A DNA stretch of 64,000 bases from Dehalococcoidia bacterium (GCA_020847985.1 JADLBC010000049.1:1-64000), one strand, 5' to 3'; numbered from the stretch's first letter, positions 9,651 through 18,520 are shown. A program made the numbers and translations. The notes: a model not told the origin generated them from the letters alone.

Positions 9651-10943
9651 TCAGGCCGCCGGATCGGTGACCCGGCCCGCGAACAGCACGGTGCCCGTTT
9701 CCCGGTGGCGGATGAAGAAGATGAAGGGGCGGTCCACGGTGAACTGCACCGGCGGGTCGATGGGTGCCGATGTCGCGCCCACGACGGCGCCGGTCGCCGC
9801 GGCGGCCTCCGTCCCCTTCTCATCGACGCGCACGAACGCCTTGTGGAAGACATCGGTGAGGAAGAGGTCCTTGCGGCCATCCATGCCCGAGAAGTCGGCC
9901 CGGCCCGCGTCGAAGGCATCCGTCGCGCCCAGCGCGGAGAGCGCCTCCTTCAGCGCGAACGAACTGGTGAACTGCCACTTCGGGATCGTCACCGCGGCGC
10001 GCGTGCTCTTCACGCTCGCCAGCAGGTTGCCCGCACTCTGCGCGAGTGCCGCCTCGGCCTTCGCGAACGTACCCTGGGCCGGCAGCAGCACCGCCATCGA
10101 AACACCGTTGCCCGCGTACGGCAGTTCCAGCAGTTCGACACCGTCGCCCTTCGCGTATTCGTACGTCCCCGTGCGGCGCATCATCGGCACGTCCTTGCGC
10201 GCGCCCGCGGCGGTCGTGAAGGCGCCGGGCGATGTCAGTTCTTTTTCGAACGGCGATGCCCAGTCCGCCTTGAAGTAGATCGCGTTCACGAGGATGAGCC
10301 GCGTGAGCGTGTTGACCGAGCCCGCCGGCAGAAGGTCCTTGATGCGCTCCTTCGTCCGCTCTTCGACCCACCTGTTGACCGCCTTCCGCGCGGAATCGGG
10401 TTCGTGCTGGAAGTCCGCGAGCTGAATCCCGGCGCCGTAGTAGCGCGCGAGCGTCTCGAGGTAGGCGCGTTCGAAGCTGAACCCGGCCTGCCCCCAGGCG
10501 GAGTTCGCCGTCGTGAGCTCGAACGGTATCGCGCGGTCCTTTGAGTCCGTCGCGGCAAGCGCCGAATCGAGCGCGTTGAACGCGGGGTGCAGCCCCTCGC
10601 CGGAGCCGGAGGTGTGCAACAGCTTCAGGAGCTGGGCGGCGGTTTCGCCGCGCGCACCGGCGGTGACCATCGCCATGGCGGCGGCGATGCTATACGGCGA
10701 GAGGAACAGGTTGCCGGTGTCCTTCGCCGCGAGCAGGCGGTAGAGGTCCCATCCGAGGTCGCGGGAGGCGTTGGCGAAGGCCGTCGCTTCAGTGAGCGCG
10801 TTCGCCCCCGGGGTCGCGCGCGGGACATCCGCGCGGGCCTCGCCGGCTTCGGCGCTATCGGTCCCGCACGCCGAAAGCAGCGGCATCATCGCCCAGGTAC
10901 CCGCGAGACCGGCCGTGCCAGCCAGGAAACGCCGTCGTTGCAT
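9651..10943 (-). CDS. Serpin-family protease inhibitor, predicted Tat-exported lipoprotein
   Basis: A 430-residue serpin. The N-terminus has a twin-arginine motif (RRRFLAG, 3-9) and a lipobox LSAC (C26), so it is probably exported folded and anchored to the outer face of the membrane. The body carries serpin landmarks: NLFLSPYSIAAAMAMVTAGARG, NAIYFKADWASPFE, the hinge EKGTEAAAAT (from 375) and the end block VDRPFIFFIRHRETGTVLFAGRV. The small-residue hinge is the inhibitory type. By alignment to antitrypsin numbering, P1-P1' would be Thr391-Ser392. GGGAGG lies upstream of the ATG. It is convergent with the DinB-like gene. Confidence 0.93.
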   Translation of the reverse strand: MQRRRFLAGTAGLAGTWAMMPLLSACGTDSAEAGEARADVPRATPGANALTEATAFANASRDLGWDLYRLLAAKDTGNLFLSPYSIAAAMAMVTAGARGETAAQLLKLLHTSGSGEGLHPAFNALDSALAATDSKDRAIPFELTTANSAWGQAGFSFERAYLETLARYYGAGIQLADFQHEPDSARKAVNRWVEERTKERIKDLLPAGSVNTLTRLILVNAIYFKADWASPFEKELTSPGAFTTAAGARKDVPMMRRTGTYEYAKGDGVELLELPYAGNGVSMAVLLPAQGTFAKAEAALAQSAGNLLASVKSTRAAVTIPKWQFTSSFALKEALSALGATDAFDAGRADFSGMDGRKDLFLTDVFHKAFVRVDEKGTEAAAATGAVVGATSAPIDPPVQFTVDRPFIFFIRHRETGTVLFAGRVTDPAA

Positions 10944-11025
10944 GCGTGCCTCCCTGTCCGCTCACCTTCTCTACAGACGCCCGGCCACCTTCGCCGGTTC
11001 CCGCCGTGCGCCTCGTGTGCCTTCC

Positions 11026-12933
11026 TTAGACCGATTCCTTGACCTTCTCCGCGAGAGCCCGGGTGAAGCCCACGGTGCTCGCGACATCTTCCACGGAGGC
11101 CTCACGGATCGCTTTCACGCTCCCGAACTTCTTGAGCAGCGCCTTCTTCCGCTTCGGACCGATGCCGGGCACGGAATCGAGCGCGCTCGTAATCGCGGTC
11201 TTGCCGCGCACCTGCCGGTGGAACGTGATGGCGAAACGGTGCGCCTCGTCGCGGATGCGCTGGACCAGGTAGAGCGCCTCCGACCCCCGTGGCAACACGA
11301 CCGGCTCATCCTCATCGGGGACGAAGATCTCCTCGAAGCGCTTGGCCAGGCCGACGACGGGGATGTGCTGCATGTCCATCTCGCGCATCGTCTGCGCCGC
11401 GGCGCTGAGCTGGCCCTTGCCGCCATCGATGATCACCAGGTCGGGCAGCTCCCACGTGTCTCCGGCGGCGATATCGCTTCCCGGCTCGCCATCGGACGCG
11501 GTCCGGGGCTCGTCCGGCGGCGCGGCGCCGTCCGGTGCGCCGGGCTTCGTCGCCGCACGCCGGAATCGCCGCCGCATGATCTCGGCCATGGTCGCGAAAT
11601 CGTCCGCACCGGTCACCGTCTTCACCTTGAAGCGGCGGTACTGGTTATTCGCGGGCTTGCCGTCGACGAAGACGACCATGCTGGACACGGGGCTCGTGCC
11701 CTGGATGTTGCTGTTGTCGTAGCACTCGATGCGGTGCGGCAGCGCCGGCAGCGCGAGCTCCTCGGCCAGCTGCTCGAGCGCGAGCTGCGTTTTCGTGGCG
11801 TCGGCCAGCCACTTCACGCGCATCATGTCGAGTGCTTCCCGCGCGTTTTCGTTGGCGAGTTCCACGAGCTTGCGCTTCTCGCCTCGCTCGGGGACGCGCA
11901 CCTCCACGTTCGCCCCGCGCCGTTCGCCAAGCAGCTCCTCCAGCGTCTCCCGGTCCTCGACGTCCGATGGCACGGCCACGAGCTTCGGCGTGTACTGAGC
12001 GCTTTCGTAGTACTGCAGGAGGAAGTTCAACAGTACCGCCCCATCCGGTTCGTCCTTTGTCCCCTCCACCACAAAGGTGTCACGGCCGATCATGTGCGTG
12101 CCGCGGACAAAGAACACCTGCATACACGCCTGGTCGCCGTTGCGCGACATGCCGAACACGTCCATGTCCTCGTTCTTCGTGGTGGAGACAATCTGGCGCT
12201 CGACGGTTCGCTCGATCGCCTTGAGCTGGTCGCGAAGGCCCGCGGCGCGTTCGAACTCCAGGTTCTCGGAGGCCTGCTCCATCTGCACGCGAAGGCGGCG
12301 GATCACGTCGTCCGAGCGGCCTTCGAGGAAGAGGATGACCTGCTGGATGACCTCGGCGTACTCCTCGGCGGTGCAGAAGGCGGTGCACGGGGCGATGCAC
12401 CGCTTGATGTAGAAGTCCAGGCAGGGCCGGGCGTCCTTGCCCGTGATCTCCTTCGTGCACGAACGCCACGGAAACAGCTTTTCGACCAGGTCCAGCGTCG
12501 CCCGCACGGAGCCGGCGCTCGCGTAGGGCCCGAAGTAGCGCGCTCCGTCCTTCTCGATGCGGCGCGTGATGTAGACGCGCGGCCAGGGGTTCTGGACATC
12601 GACCTTCAGGTACGGGTACCGCTTGTCATCCTTGAGGCGGATGTTGAAGAACGGCTGGTGCCGCTTGATCAGCGTCGCCTCAAGGATCAGTGCCTCGCCG
12701 GCGTTGCCCACGACGATGTATTCGAAGTCGTCGATGTGCTCGCGGAGGGCGCGCGTTTTCGGTTCCATCATGTGCGGCGAACCGAAGTACGAGCGGACGC
12801 GGTCCTTCAGGCGGGCGGCCTTGCCGACATAAATCACGTCGCCAGTGGCGTTGCGCATGATGTAAACGCCCGGGCGCGCGGGTAGGGCGGCCAGCTGCTT
12901 GCGAAGCTTCTCGGAAATCGTCGTGGATGCCAT
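11026..12933 (-). CDS. uvrC: Excinuclease ABC subunit C
   Basis: A 635-residue UvrC, the dual-incision nuclease of nucleotide excision repair. Order of parts: GIY-YIG nuclease (GVYIMRNATGDVIYVGKAARL, about 21-41), the Cys-rich linker (RPCLDFYIKRCIAPC), a UVR/UvrB-binding motif (ASENLEFERAAGLRDQL), the RNase H-like C-terminal nuclease (ECYDNSNIQGTSPVSSMVVF and DLVIIDGGKGQL) and tandem helix-hairpin-helix motifs (SVPGIGPKRKKALLKKFGS). A Pro/Ala/Gly-rich insertion of about 40 residues interrupts the nuclease domain. The ATG at 12933 fits family N-termini; a longer form from further upstream looks spurious. Confidence 0.96.
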   Translation of the reverse strand: MASTTISEKLRKQLAALPARPGVYIMRNATGDVIYVGKAARLKDRVRSYFGSPHMMEPKTRALREHIDDFEYIVVGNAGEALILEATLIKRHQPFFNIRLKDDKRYPYLKVDVQNPWPRVYITRRIEKDGARYFGPYASAGSVRATLDLVEKLFPWRSCTKEITGKDARPCLDFYIKRCIAPCTAFCTAEEYAEVIQQVILFLEGRSDDVIRRLRVQMEQASENLEFERAAGLRDQLKAIERTVERQIVSTTKNEDMDVFGMSRNGDQACMQVFFVRGTHMIGRDTFVVEGTKDEPDGAVLLNFLLQYYESAQYTPKLVAVPSDVEDRETLEELLGERRGANVEVRVPERGEKRKLVELANENAREALDMMRVKWLADATKTQLALEQLAEELALPALPHRIECYDNSNIQGTSPVSSMVVFVDGKPANNQYRRFKVKTVTGADDFATMAEIMRRRFRRAATKPGAPDGAAPPDEPRTASDGEPGSDIAAGDTWELPDLVIIDGGKGQLSAAAQTMREMDMQHIPVVGLAKRFEEIFVPDEDEPVVLPRGSEALYLVQRIRDEAHRFAITFHRQVRGKTAITSALDSVPGIGPKRKKALLKKFGSVKAIREASVEDVASTVGFTRALAEKVKESV

Positions 12934-12946
12934 GGGGAACGGTTCC

Positions 12947-12952
12947 AGTGTA
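12947..12952 (-). promoter_or_regulatory. Candidate -10 element of uvrC
   Basis: Reading on the minus strand, TACACT ends 13 bases before the uvrC ATG. This would leave a leader of only about 7 bases. The same hexamer recurs before the ASCH gene, the M14-like gene and the PD-(D/E)xK-like gene. Confidence 0.4.
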
Positions 12953-12987
12953 CAGCACGCCGCCGGACGCACCGGTTCGGACTGACG

Positions 12988-13914
12988 CTAGAGGACTTCG
13001 ATCATCCCCAGCGCCTGCCGCGCGACCAGCAGGTGCAGCGCGATTCGCCGGTCGACATCCTGGTTCTGCTGGCCCATCTCCACCAGCACGGGCGTGAGCC
13101 CGGTGACGTGTCCGCCCAGCGAGAGCGAACTCCGCCCGCGGCCCGTCGTCGCGGGCGTGGCACTGGCCGCGGGCCGGCCCAGGTTCGTCCCATCGCGAAC
13201 GATAAACCGATCGTGCGAGGGCAGGCCGTCGTTGAGCGCGCCGGCGATAGCGGGGCCGAAGTTCGGCCAGAGCGGCCCCTGCCCGGTGGTGATCGTCTGC
13301 CCGAGCGCGGCCGTGCCCGTGCCCGGCGCATCGATGTAGAACGCCCACGATTCGTGCATGTCGAGCGCGAGGCTGCAGCCGAACTCCGCGGCCAGTGCCG
13401 TGATCTCGCCGGCCATCCGTTCCATTGCCAGCGCGCTCGCAGGGTCGCCCGGGTAGAGCCGGTTGAGGTCTCCGATCTCCTCGAAAGTGCGGACGAAGCT
13501 ATCGATAGCCAGCCGGTTCGCGCGCGGGATGACGAGCAGCGACCCCGTCCGCGGCGTCCAGGTCGCGACCTCCTCGGCGGCCATCCACCCGCCGGGCTCG
13601 TTACCGTGGACACCCCCGAGCACGATGGCCGCATTCCCCGCCACGCCGCTGTCGCGAACCGAGACCACGGTCGCCCATGGCGTCCCGGCCATCAGCGTGC
13701 GCTCATACGTGCCCTGCGGCCGGACCACGCGCGTCGCCGGCGTGGCGGCCGGTGCGGCTGAAGCGGGCCCCCCGGCGGCGGGCGGCGGCGGCGGGTCGGA
13801 TGCGATGCCCGGGAGAATGGCGCCCGGACGCGGCGGCTCCGCTTTCGCGTTCGTGCCGCACGCGGCCAACAACGCGGCCGAGCCCGTGGCCGCGAGGAAC
13901 GCACGCCGGTTCAT
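12988..13914 (-). CDS. AspA/AstE-like (M14-type) zinc amidohydrolase, predicted Tat lipoprotein
   Basis: A 308-residue protein. It begins MNRRAFLAATG (twin arginine at 3-4) with lipobox LAAC (C19), then a Pro/Ala-rich linker (26-62). The catalytic domain matches the succinylglutamate-desuccinylase/aspartoacylase group: GGVHGNEPGGW supplies zinc ligands H103 and E106, LDMHES the third ligand H187, DLNRLYPGDP the substrate-binding Asn-Arg, and VLVEMGQQ the catalytic E279. Most relatives are cytoplasmic; here it should act outside the cell, perhaps on peptide or amide substrates. ATG 13914 was chosen because the signal peptide starts there; two upstream ATGs give non-signal extensions. Confidence 0.8.
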   Translation of the reverse strand: MNRRAFLAATGSAALLAACGTNAKAEPPRPGAILPGIASDPPPPPAAGGPASAAPAATPATRVVRPQGTYERTLMAGTPWATVVSVRDSGVAGNAAIVLGGVHGNEPGGWMAAEEVATWTPRTGSLLVIPRANRLAIDSFVRTFEEIGDLNRLYPGDPASALAMERMAGEITALAAEFGCSLALDMHESWAFYIDAPGTGTAALGQTITTGQGPLWPNFGPAIAGALNDGLPSHDRFIVRDGTNLGRPAASATPATTGRGRSSLSLGGHVTGLTPVLVEMGQQNQDVDRRIALHLLVARQALGMIEVL

Positions 13915-13935
13915 GCGGGTGCCCATCGGCAACGA

Positions 13936-13941
13936 AGTGTA
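13936..13941 (-). promoter_or_regulatory. Candidate -10 element of the M14-like gene
   Basis: TACACT on the minus strand, 21 bases before the ATG at 13914, predicts a leader of about 15 bases. It matches the -10 seen for uvrC. Confidence 0.35.
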
Positions 13942-14035
13942 AGGCACGCGGCGGAATCCTTGCGAAAAGCCCTGGGTGCCGTCCGCGCACGCGTGGCCCT
14001 CCTCCCGGGGCCGGGCACGAACGAAGGGCGAGCGG

Positions 14036-14041
14036 TAGAAT
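14036..14041 (+). promoter_or_regulatory. Candidate -10 element of the crotonase gene
   Basis: GCGGTAGAAT contains TAGAAT at 14036-14041. The GTG start at 14072 has GGGAG (14061-14065) six bases upstream. The spacing gives a leader of roughly 24 bases. Confidence 0.4.
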
Positions 14042-14071
14042 CCGCCTTCACCTTCACCCCGGGAGCACGCC

Positions 14072-14878
14072 GTGACCTACCAGGCCATCCTGTACGACGT
14101 CGAAGACGCCGTCGCGACGGTCACCTTGAACAAACCCGAGCGCCTGAACGCGTTCGACGACGAGATGCTGGCGGAATGGGCCGATGCCCTTCGTGCCGCC
14201 GACGCCGACCCCGGCGTGCGAGCCGTCATCATCACCGGCGCCGGCCGCGGGTTCTGCAGCGGAATGAACGTCCAGGCTGAAGCCGCGGGCGAGGGCGTGC
14301 TCCGCACCGAAGCGACGGTGGCCACGCGCCGCCACAGCCTTCGCGACCGCGTGCACCCCATTCCTCGCGCGCTGATCCAGCTGGAGAAGCCGTACATCGC
14401 CGCGATCAACGGCGCCGCCGCGGGCGCGGGGATGGACATGGCGACCATGGCCGACGTTCGTTTCGCGGCATCGACGGCGCGCATGGGCATGACCTACGTG
14501 CGCATGGGCCTCATCCCCGGCGACGGAGGCTGCTACACGCTGCCGCGCATCATCGGCACGCAGAAGGCGCTCGACCTCATCTGGACGGGCAAGCTCATCA
14601 CCGCGCAGGAAGCCCTTGAGATGGGCTACCTCATGGCCGTCTACGAACCGGACGAACTGCTGCCGCGTGTCAAGGAATACGCGAAGCAGGTCGCGAAGGG
14701 CCCCGCGACGGCGGTCCAACTCGCGAAGAAGCTCGTCTATCGTTCCGCGAACATCCCCTTCGACGAGCACCTGGACATGGCCCAGATGGCGATGTTCATC
14801 GCGCAGACCACCGACGACGCGAAGGAAGGACCGCGGGCGTTCGTGGAGAAGCGCGAACCGCAGTGGAAGGGCTTCTGA
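14072..14878 (+). CDS. Enoyl-CoA hydratase/isomerase family protein (crotonase fold)
   Basis: A 268-residue crotonase-superfamily enzyme. It has the oxyanion segments GRGFCSGMNVQAEA (about 56-69) and GAAAGAGMDMATMADVRFAA, followed by MGLIPGDGGCYTLPRIIG. In classical enoyl-CoA hydratase the two catalytic glutamates sit in the GGGCELA and PEILLG segments. Here they align with Asp (GAGMDMA) and with Tyr/Val, while an Asp appears in IPGDGG. This suggests an isomerase or another crotonase-type reaction rather than standard hydration. The start is GTG with GGGAG six bases upstream. It is convergent with ctaB across a palindromic terminator. Confidence 0.85.
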   Translation: MTYQAILYDVEDAVATVTLNKPERLNAFDDEMLAEWADALRAADADPGVRAVIITGAGRGFCSGMNVQAEAAGEGVLRTEATVATRRHSLRDRVHPIPRALIQLEKPYIAAINGAAAGAGMDMATMADVRFAASTARMGMTYVRMGLIPGDGGCYTLPRIIGTQKALDLIWTGKLITAQEALEMGYLMAVYEPDELLPRVKEYAKQVAKGPATAVQLAKKLVYRSANIPFDEHLDMAQMAMFIAQTTDDAKEGPRAFVEKREPQWKGF

Positions 14879-14909
14879 CCCTTCCGCTCGGCCCAGCACA
14901 CGCAACGTA

Positions 14910-14939
14910 CGACGGGGACGGCCATGGCCGTCCCCGTCG
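14910..14939. terminator. Bidirectional palindromic terminator
   Basis: A perfect 30-base palindrome, arms 14910-14924 (CGACGGGGACGGCCA) and 14925-14939. It lies between the convergent crotonase gene and ctaB. The plus side continues TTGTTTCG, a short T-rich tail. It could stop transcription from both sides. Confidence 0.75.
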
Positions 14940-14959
14940 TTGTTTCGAACCGGGCCGCG

Positions 14960-15862
14960 TTAGCTGAGCACGACGGCGTCGATGCCCATGGCCATGAAGA
15001 GGATGGCCAGGTAGAGCATCGAGAACTTGTAGACGCTGATCGGCGAGACATCGGCCGGGCGCTTCCAGAGTTCGTAGGACTTCCAGAGGAACGCCACGCC
15101 GCCAACGGCCGCGGTGGCCAGGTAGATCCAGCCGAGGTCGCCCGTGGGGACCAGGAGCAACGTCACCGGCACGAGCGCGATCGAATACAGCACGATTTGC
15201 ACGCGAGTGTGGCGCACGCCGTTCGTCACCGGGAGCATGGGCACGCCCGCATCGGCGTAGTCGTCGCGCAGTCGCAGCGACAGTGCCCAGAAGTGCGGCG
15301 GCGTCCACATGAAGATGATCGCGAACATCACAACGGCGCCCCACGAGACGTCACCGGTGACGGCGGCCCAGCCCACCATCGGCGGAAATGCACCCGCGGC
15401 CCCGCCAATGACGATGTTCTGCGGCGTTCGCCGCTTCAGCCACATGGTGTACACAAAGACGTAGAAGAGCAGCGCCGCCAGCGACAGCACCGCCGCGGCG
15501 CGCGTCGTCGTGGCCCAGAGGAAGACGAACGCACCGGCCCCCAACAGGATGCCGAAGGCGAGCCCGTGCGCGGGAGCGACCTCGCCGGTCACGATCGGGC
15601 GGCTGCGCGTGCGCTTCATCACGCTGTCGATATCGCGGTCGTACCAGCAATTGATGGCGTTGGCGCCCCCGGCCGAAAGCGACCCGCCGGCGAGCGTCGC
15701 CAGGATGAGCCAGCCCGAGGGCCAACCCCGCTCGGCCACCAGCATCGCCGGAAACGTCGTCACCAGCAGGAGGGAGATGACTCGCGGCTTCGTCAGGGCG
15801 ATATAGGCGCGGAAGGTGTCGAGGATGTTCGGGCGCGCCATCGTGGCCGCGGGCGCGCTCAA
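14960..15862 (-). CDS. ctaB: Protoheme IX farnesyltransferase (heme O synthase)
   Basis: A UbiA-family membrane prenyltransferase of 300 residues that adds the farnesyl tail to heme b, giving heme O for aa3-type cytochrome oxidase. The first Asp-rich motif NAINCWYDRDIDSVMKRTRS (about 69-88) is diagnostic of CtaB, and LTKPRVISLLLVT starts the first helix. About nine transmembrane helices are predicted. The TTG at 15862 overlaps the ctaA stop (TTGA) and suits coupled translation; an ATG at 15841 (MARPNILDTF) is the alternative. It is the last gene of the fabD-ctaB operon. Confidence 0.95.
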   Translation of the reverse strand: MSAPAATMARPNILDTFRAYIALTKPRVISLLLVTTFPAMLVAERGWPSGWLILATLAGGSLSAGGANAINCWYDRDIDSVMKRTRSRPIVTGEVAPAHGLAFGILLGAGAFVFLWATTTRAAAVLSLAALLFYVFVYTMWLKRRTPQNIVIGGAAGAFPPMVGWAAVTGDVSWGAVVMFAIIFMWTPPHFWALSLRLRDDYADAGVPMLPVTNGVRHTRVQIVLYSIALVPVTLLLVPTGDLGWIYLATAAVGGVAFLWKSYELWKRPADVSPISVYKFSMLYLAILFMAMGIDAVVLS

Positions 15863-16818
15863 GCGGGCACTCCCAGTCGCGATACCGGCTGCCGCGTCGC
15901 TTCCACCGAGGGTGAGTAGAAAGAAAGGATCACCGTAGCCGCCAGACTAACCCAAACGCCCGATGCAATCACGGTGTGGCTCACGGTCAGGAAGTCGGGG
16001 AAGGTGTACCAGACGTTCAGCGCGCCGACGATGACCTGCGCGATGTACAGCACGAGTGCCACCTGCGCGACGTAACCCGACCACGCGAGTTGCTCGCGCT
16101 GCCGCCAGGCCTCGCGGATGACAGGCACGAGCAGGAACAGCAGCGCCGCCGCGAGGTACCGGTGCGCCATGTGGACGATTTCGTGGTCGTCCGCGCCCGG
16201 GAGGAGGGCGGAGCCGTTGCAGGCGGGCCAGCTGGCGCAGGCGGTGCTCGCGCCGCGCTCCGTCATGTACCCGCCGATCCACATCGTCACGGCCAGCCAG
16301 GCAAGTGCGAACAGCGCCTTCTTCCCCAGCGAGCGCCGTTGCGGGCTCAGCAGCCGCGCGGTCGCGCCGGCATGCGCCGGGTCATTCACGTACATCGCCA
16401 CGAACACCGCGATCTCGGCGGAGAGCACGAGCATCGCCGTTAGCAGGTGGCTGGCCACGATCTCCGGCGGCAGCTTCATCGTCACCGTGAGCGCGCCCAG
16501 CACGCCCTGGAAGCCAACCAGCGGCACGGCGATGGTCGCCACGCGTGTAACGAACGGGATGTGCCGGTACCACTTCCAGGCCGCCACGGCCGTCGCGATG
16601 ACGAGCATGCCCACCATCGTCGCGAAGTAGCGGTGCACCATCTCGATGATGGCTTTGTCGTGGTGCTCGCGAGCGGAAATGGGAACGACGTCGCCGTGGC
16701 AGGTGGGCCAGTCGGGGCAGCCAAGGCCGGAACCCGTGGCCCGCACGTAGACTCCCACGCCGATGAGGATGAAGGTCGCGATCGACGTAACCAGGGCGAG
16801 CCGCTGGGCGATACTCAT
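15859..16818 (-). CDS. ctaA: Heme A synthase (COX15/CtaA family)
   Basis: A 319-residue, eight-helix membrane protein that oxidises the heme O methyl group to give heme A. Heme-ligand histidines appear in EMVHRYFATMVG, IVASHLLTAM, HMAHRYLAAAL and LTVSHTVIASG. Paired cysteines occur in the two outer loops (GCPDWPTC and ACASWPAC), as in the Bacillus CtaA type. The ATG at 16818 (MSIAQRLALVTS) fits the family and has AAAGG upstream; the frame remains open further upstream but without relevance. Its stop overlaps the ctaB TTG. Together with ctaB it implies an aerobic terminal oxidase elsewhere in the genome. Confidence 0.95.
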   Translation of the reverse strand: MSIAQRLALVTSIATFILIGVGVYVRATGSGLGCPDWPTCHGDVVPISAREHHDKAIIEMVHRYFATMVGMLVIATAVAAWKWYRHIPFVTRVATIAVPLVGFQGVLGALTVTMKLPPEIVASHLLTAMLVLSAEIAVFVAMYVNDPAHAGATARLLSPQRRSLGKKALFALAWLAVTMWIGGYMTERGASTACASWPACNGSALLPGADDHEIVHMAHRYLAAALLFLLVPVIREAWRQREQLAWSGYVAQVALVLYIAQVIVGALNVWYTFPDFLTVSHTVIASGVWVSLAATVILSFYSPSVEATRQPVSRLGVPA

Positions 16819-16960
16819 CGGGTTCTGGTGCCTTTCTCGGGCGAAGCGTCCACGCGGCTCGCGAACTCCCGCCGAGCCTCGCGCCCGGCCCGCGGGCGCC
16901 CTTTGAGGGTGCCATAACGGCAACCCACGGGCCACCGGGGACGGGCCCGCCCCTTACCTG

Positions 16961-17212
16961 CTATTCGAGTCCCTGGCCCTTCAGGAAATCGAGGATGTCC
17001 TGCACGCTGCGGATGTTCTCCGCGTCCTCGTCGCGGATCTCGAACTCCGCGTCCTCGGCAAACTCCTCTTCGATCGCGATGGTGAGGTCGACGATGTCGA
17101 GCGAATCCGCCCGGAGGTCATCGATGAGGCTCGCCTCGGGAGTGACCTCGGCGGCGTTGACCTTGAGTTGCTTGACGATGGTGTCGCGGACGCGCTCGAA
17201 AACGGTCGCCAT
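16961..17212 (-). CDS. acpP: Acyl carrier protein
   Basis: An 83-residue acidic ACP. The phosphopantetheine attachment site is Ser37 in [10 protein letters not shown], and the helix pattern ([33 protein letters not shown]) is standard. It carries growing acyl chains between the Fab enzymes. It is placed 69 bases behind the second KAS gene in the fab operon, the typical position of acpP next to fabF. Confidence 0.97.
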   Translation of the reverse strand: MATVFERVRDTIVKQLKVNAAEVTPEASLIDDLRADSLDIVDLTIAIEEEFAEDAEFEIRDEDAENIRSVQDILDFLKGQGLE

Positions 17213-17281
17213 GATGTTCTTGCTCCTGTCCGATGGCCGGGCGGTTCGTGCCCGGCGCGGGCTGCATGGGGCGATGCTAGG

Positions 17282-18520
17282 TCACCCGGTGTACTTGCGA
17301 AAGACCACGCACCCGTTCTGGCCGCCGAAGCCGAAGCCGTTGGCCGCCGCCGCGCGGACGGTCATCTGGCGCGCCTTCAGGGGCGTGTAATCGAGATCGC
17401 AATCCGGGTCGGGCGTTTCGAGGTTGATCGTCGGCGGCACCGTGTCCGTCGCGCACGCCATCACCGCGGCGAGCGCGCCTGCCGCGCCTGCCGCCCCCAG
17501 CAGGTGCCCCACCATCGACTTCGGCGAACTGATGGCGATGCGCCGGGCGTGGTCGCCGAACGCACCCTTTATCGCGACCGTCTCCGCGGCGTCGTTCAGG
17601 GGCGTGCCCGTGCCGTGCGCGGCGACGTAGTCGATGTCGGCCGGCGTGAGCCCGCCGATGCGCATCGCCTCGGTCATCGCCTGAGCGGCGCCGCTACCGT
17701 CCTCGAGCGGGGCGGTGATGTGGAAGGCGTCGCAGCTCAGCCCGCCGCCGAGCAGTTCGGCGTAGACCCGGGCGCCGCGTGCCTTCGCCCTCGCCTCGGA
17801 TTCGATGACCATGACGACGGCTCCTTCGCCGAACACGAAGCCGTCGCGGTCCTTATCGAAGGGGCGGCTGGCGCGCTGCGGCTCGTCGTTCCGGCGGCTG
17901 AGCGCTTTCATGTTCGCGAGCGCCGCGATCGGTAGGCGGTGCAGCGCGGCCTCGGTGCCACCGGCGACCACGACATCGGCGATGCCAAGCTCGATTAGCT
18001 GCTTCGCCTCCACGTAGGAGTACAGCCCGCTGGCGCACGCGGCAACGCTCGCGAGGGCGGGCCCCCGCAGGCCCAGGTGCATCGAGACCTGGCAGGCGCC
18101 CATGTTCGGCGCCATCGTGGGGACGTAGAACGGGCTGACACGGGCCGGTCCGCGACTCGCCAGCACCTCCATCTCGTCCATCGTGTCGATCACGCCGCCC
18201 GCGCCGGTGGCGATGGACGAGGCCGCCCGCGGACGCTCGGAGTCGCTCAGTTCGAGCTTTGCGTCATCGGCGGCGAGGCGTGCGGCGGCCACGGCGAACT
18301 GCGCGAACCGCGACATCCGCCGCGCGCCCTTCGCATCCATGTAGTGGCCCGGTTCGAAGTCGTGGACTTCGGCCGCGATCTTCACAGGCATGTCGCTCGT
18401 GTCGAAGCGGGTAATGGGGCCAGCGCCCGATACCCCGGCGACGAGATTCGCCCAAAATTCGTGCGCGGTGAGACCGATGGGCGTGATAGCGCCCACACCG
18501 GTCACGAGTGCTCGTGTCAC
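17282..18520 (-). CDS. fabF: 3-oxoacyl-ACP synthase II (KAS II), copy 2
   Basis: A 412-residue KAS I/II condensing enzyme of fatty-acid elongation. The nucleophile is Cys162 in ACASGLYSY; the two histidines are in AAHGTGTPLND and SMVGHLLGAAG. The glycine-rich end NGFGFGGQNGCVVF is typical. The start is GTG (VTRALVTGVGAITPIG), and the gene lies 17 bases behind the preceding KAS gene. Both copies keep the full Cys-His-His triad, so neither is a chain-length-factor-like partner. Differences in the acyl pocket may give them different chain-length ranges. Confidence 0.93.
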   Translation of the reverse strand: MTRALVTGVGAITPIGLTAHEFWANLVAGVSGAGPITRFDTSDMPVKIAAEVHDFEPGHYMDAKGARRMSRFAQFAVAAARLAADDAKLELSDSERPRAASSIATGAGGVIDTMDEMEVLASRGPARVSPFYVPTMAPNMGACQVSMHLGLRGPALASVAACASGLYSYVEAKQLIELGIADVVVAGGTEAALHRLPIAALANMKALSRRNDEPQRASRPFDKDRDGFVFGEGAVVMVIESEARAKARGARVYAELLGGGLSCDAFHITAPLEDGSGAAQAMTEAMRIGGLTPADIDYVAAHGTGTPLNDAAETVAIKGAFGDHARRIAISSPKSMVGHLLGAAGAAGALAAVMACATDTVPPTINLETPDPDCDLDYTPLKARQMTVRAAAANGFGFGGQNGCVVFRKYTG

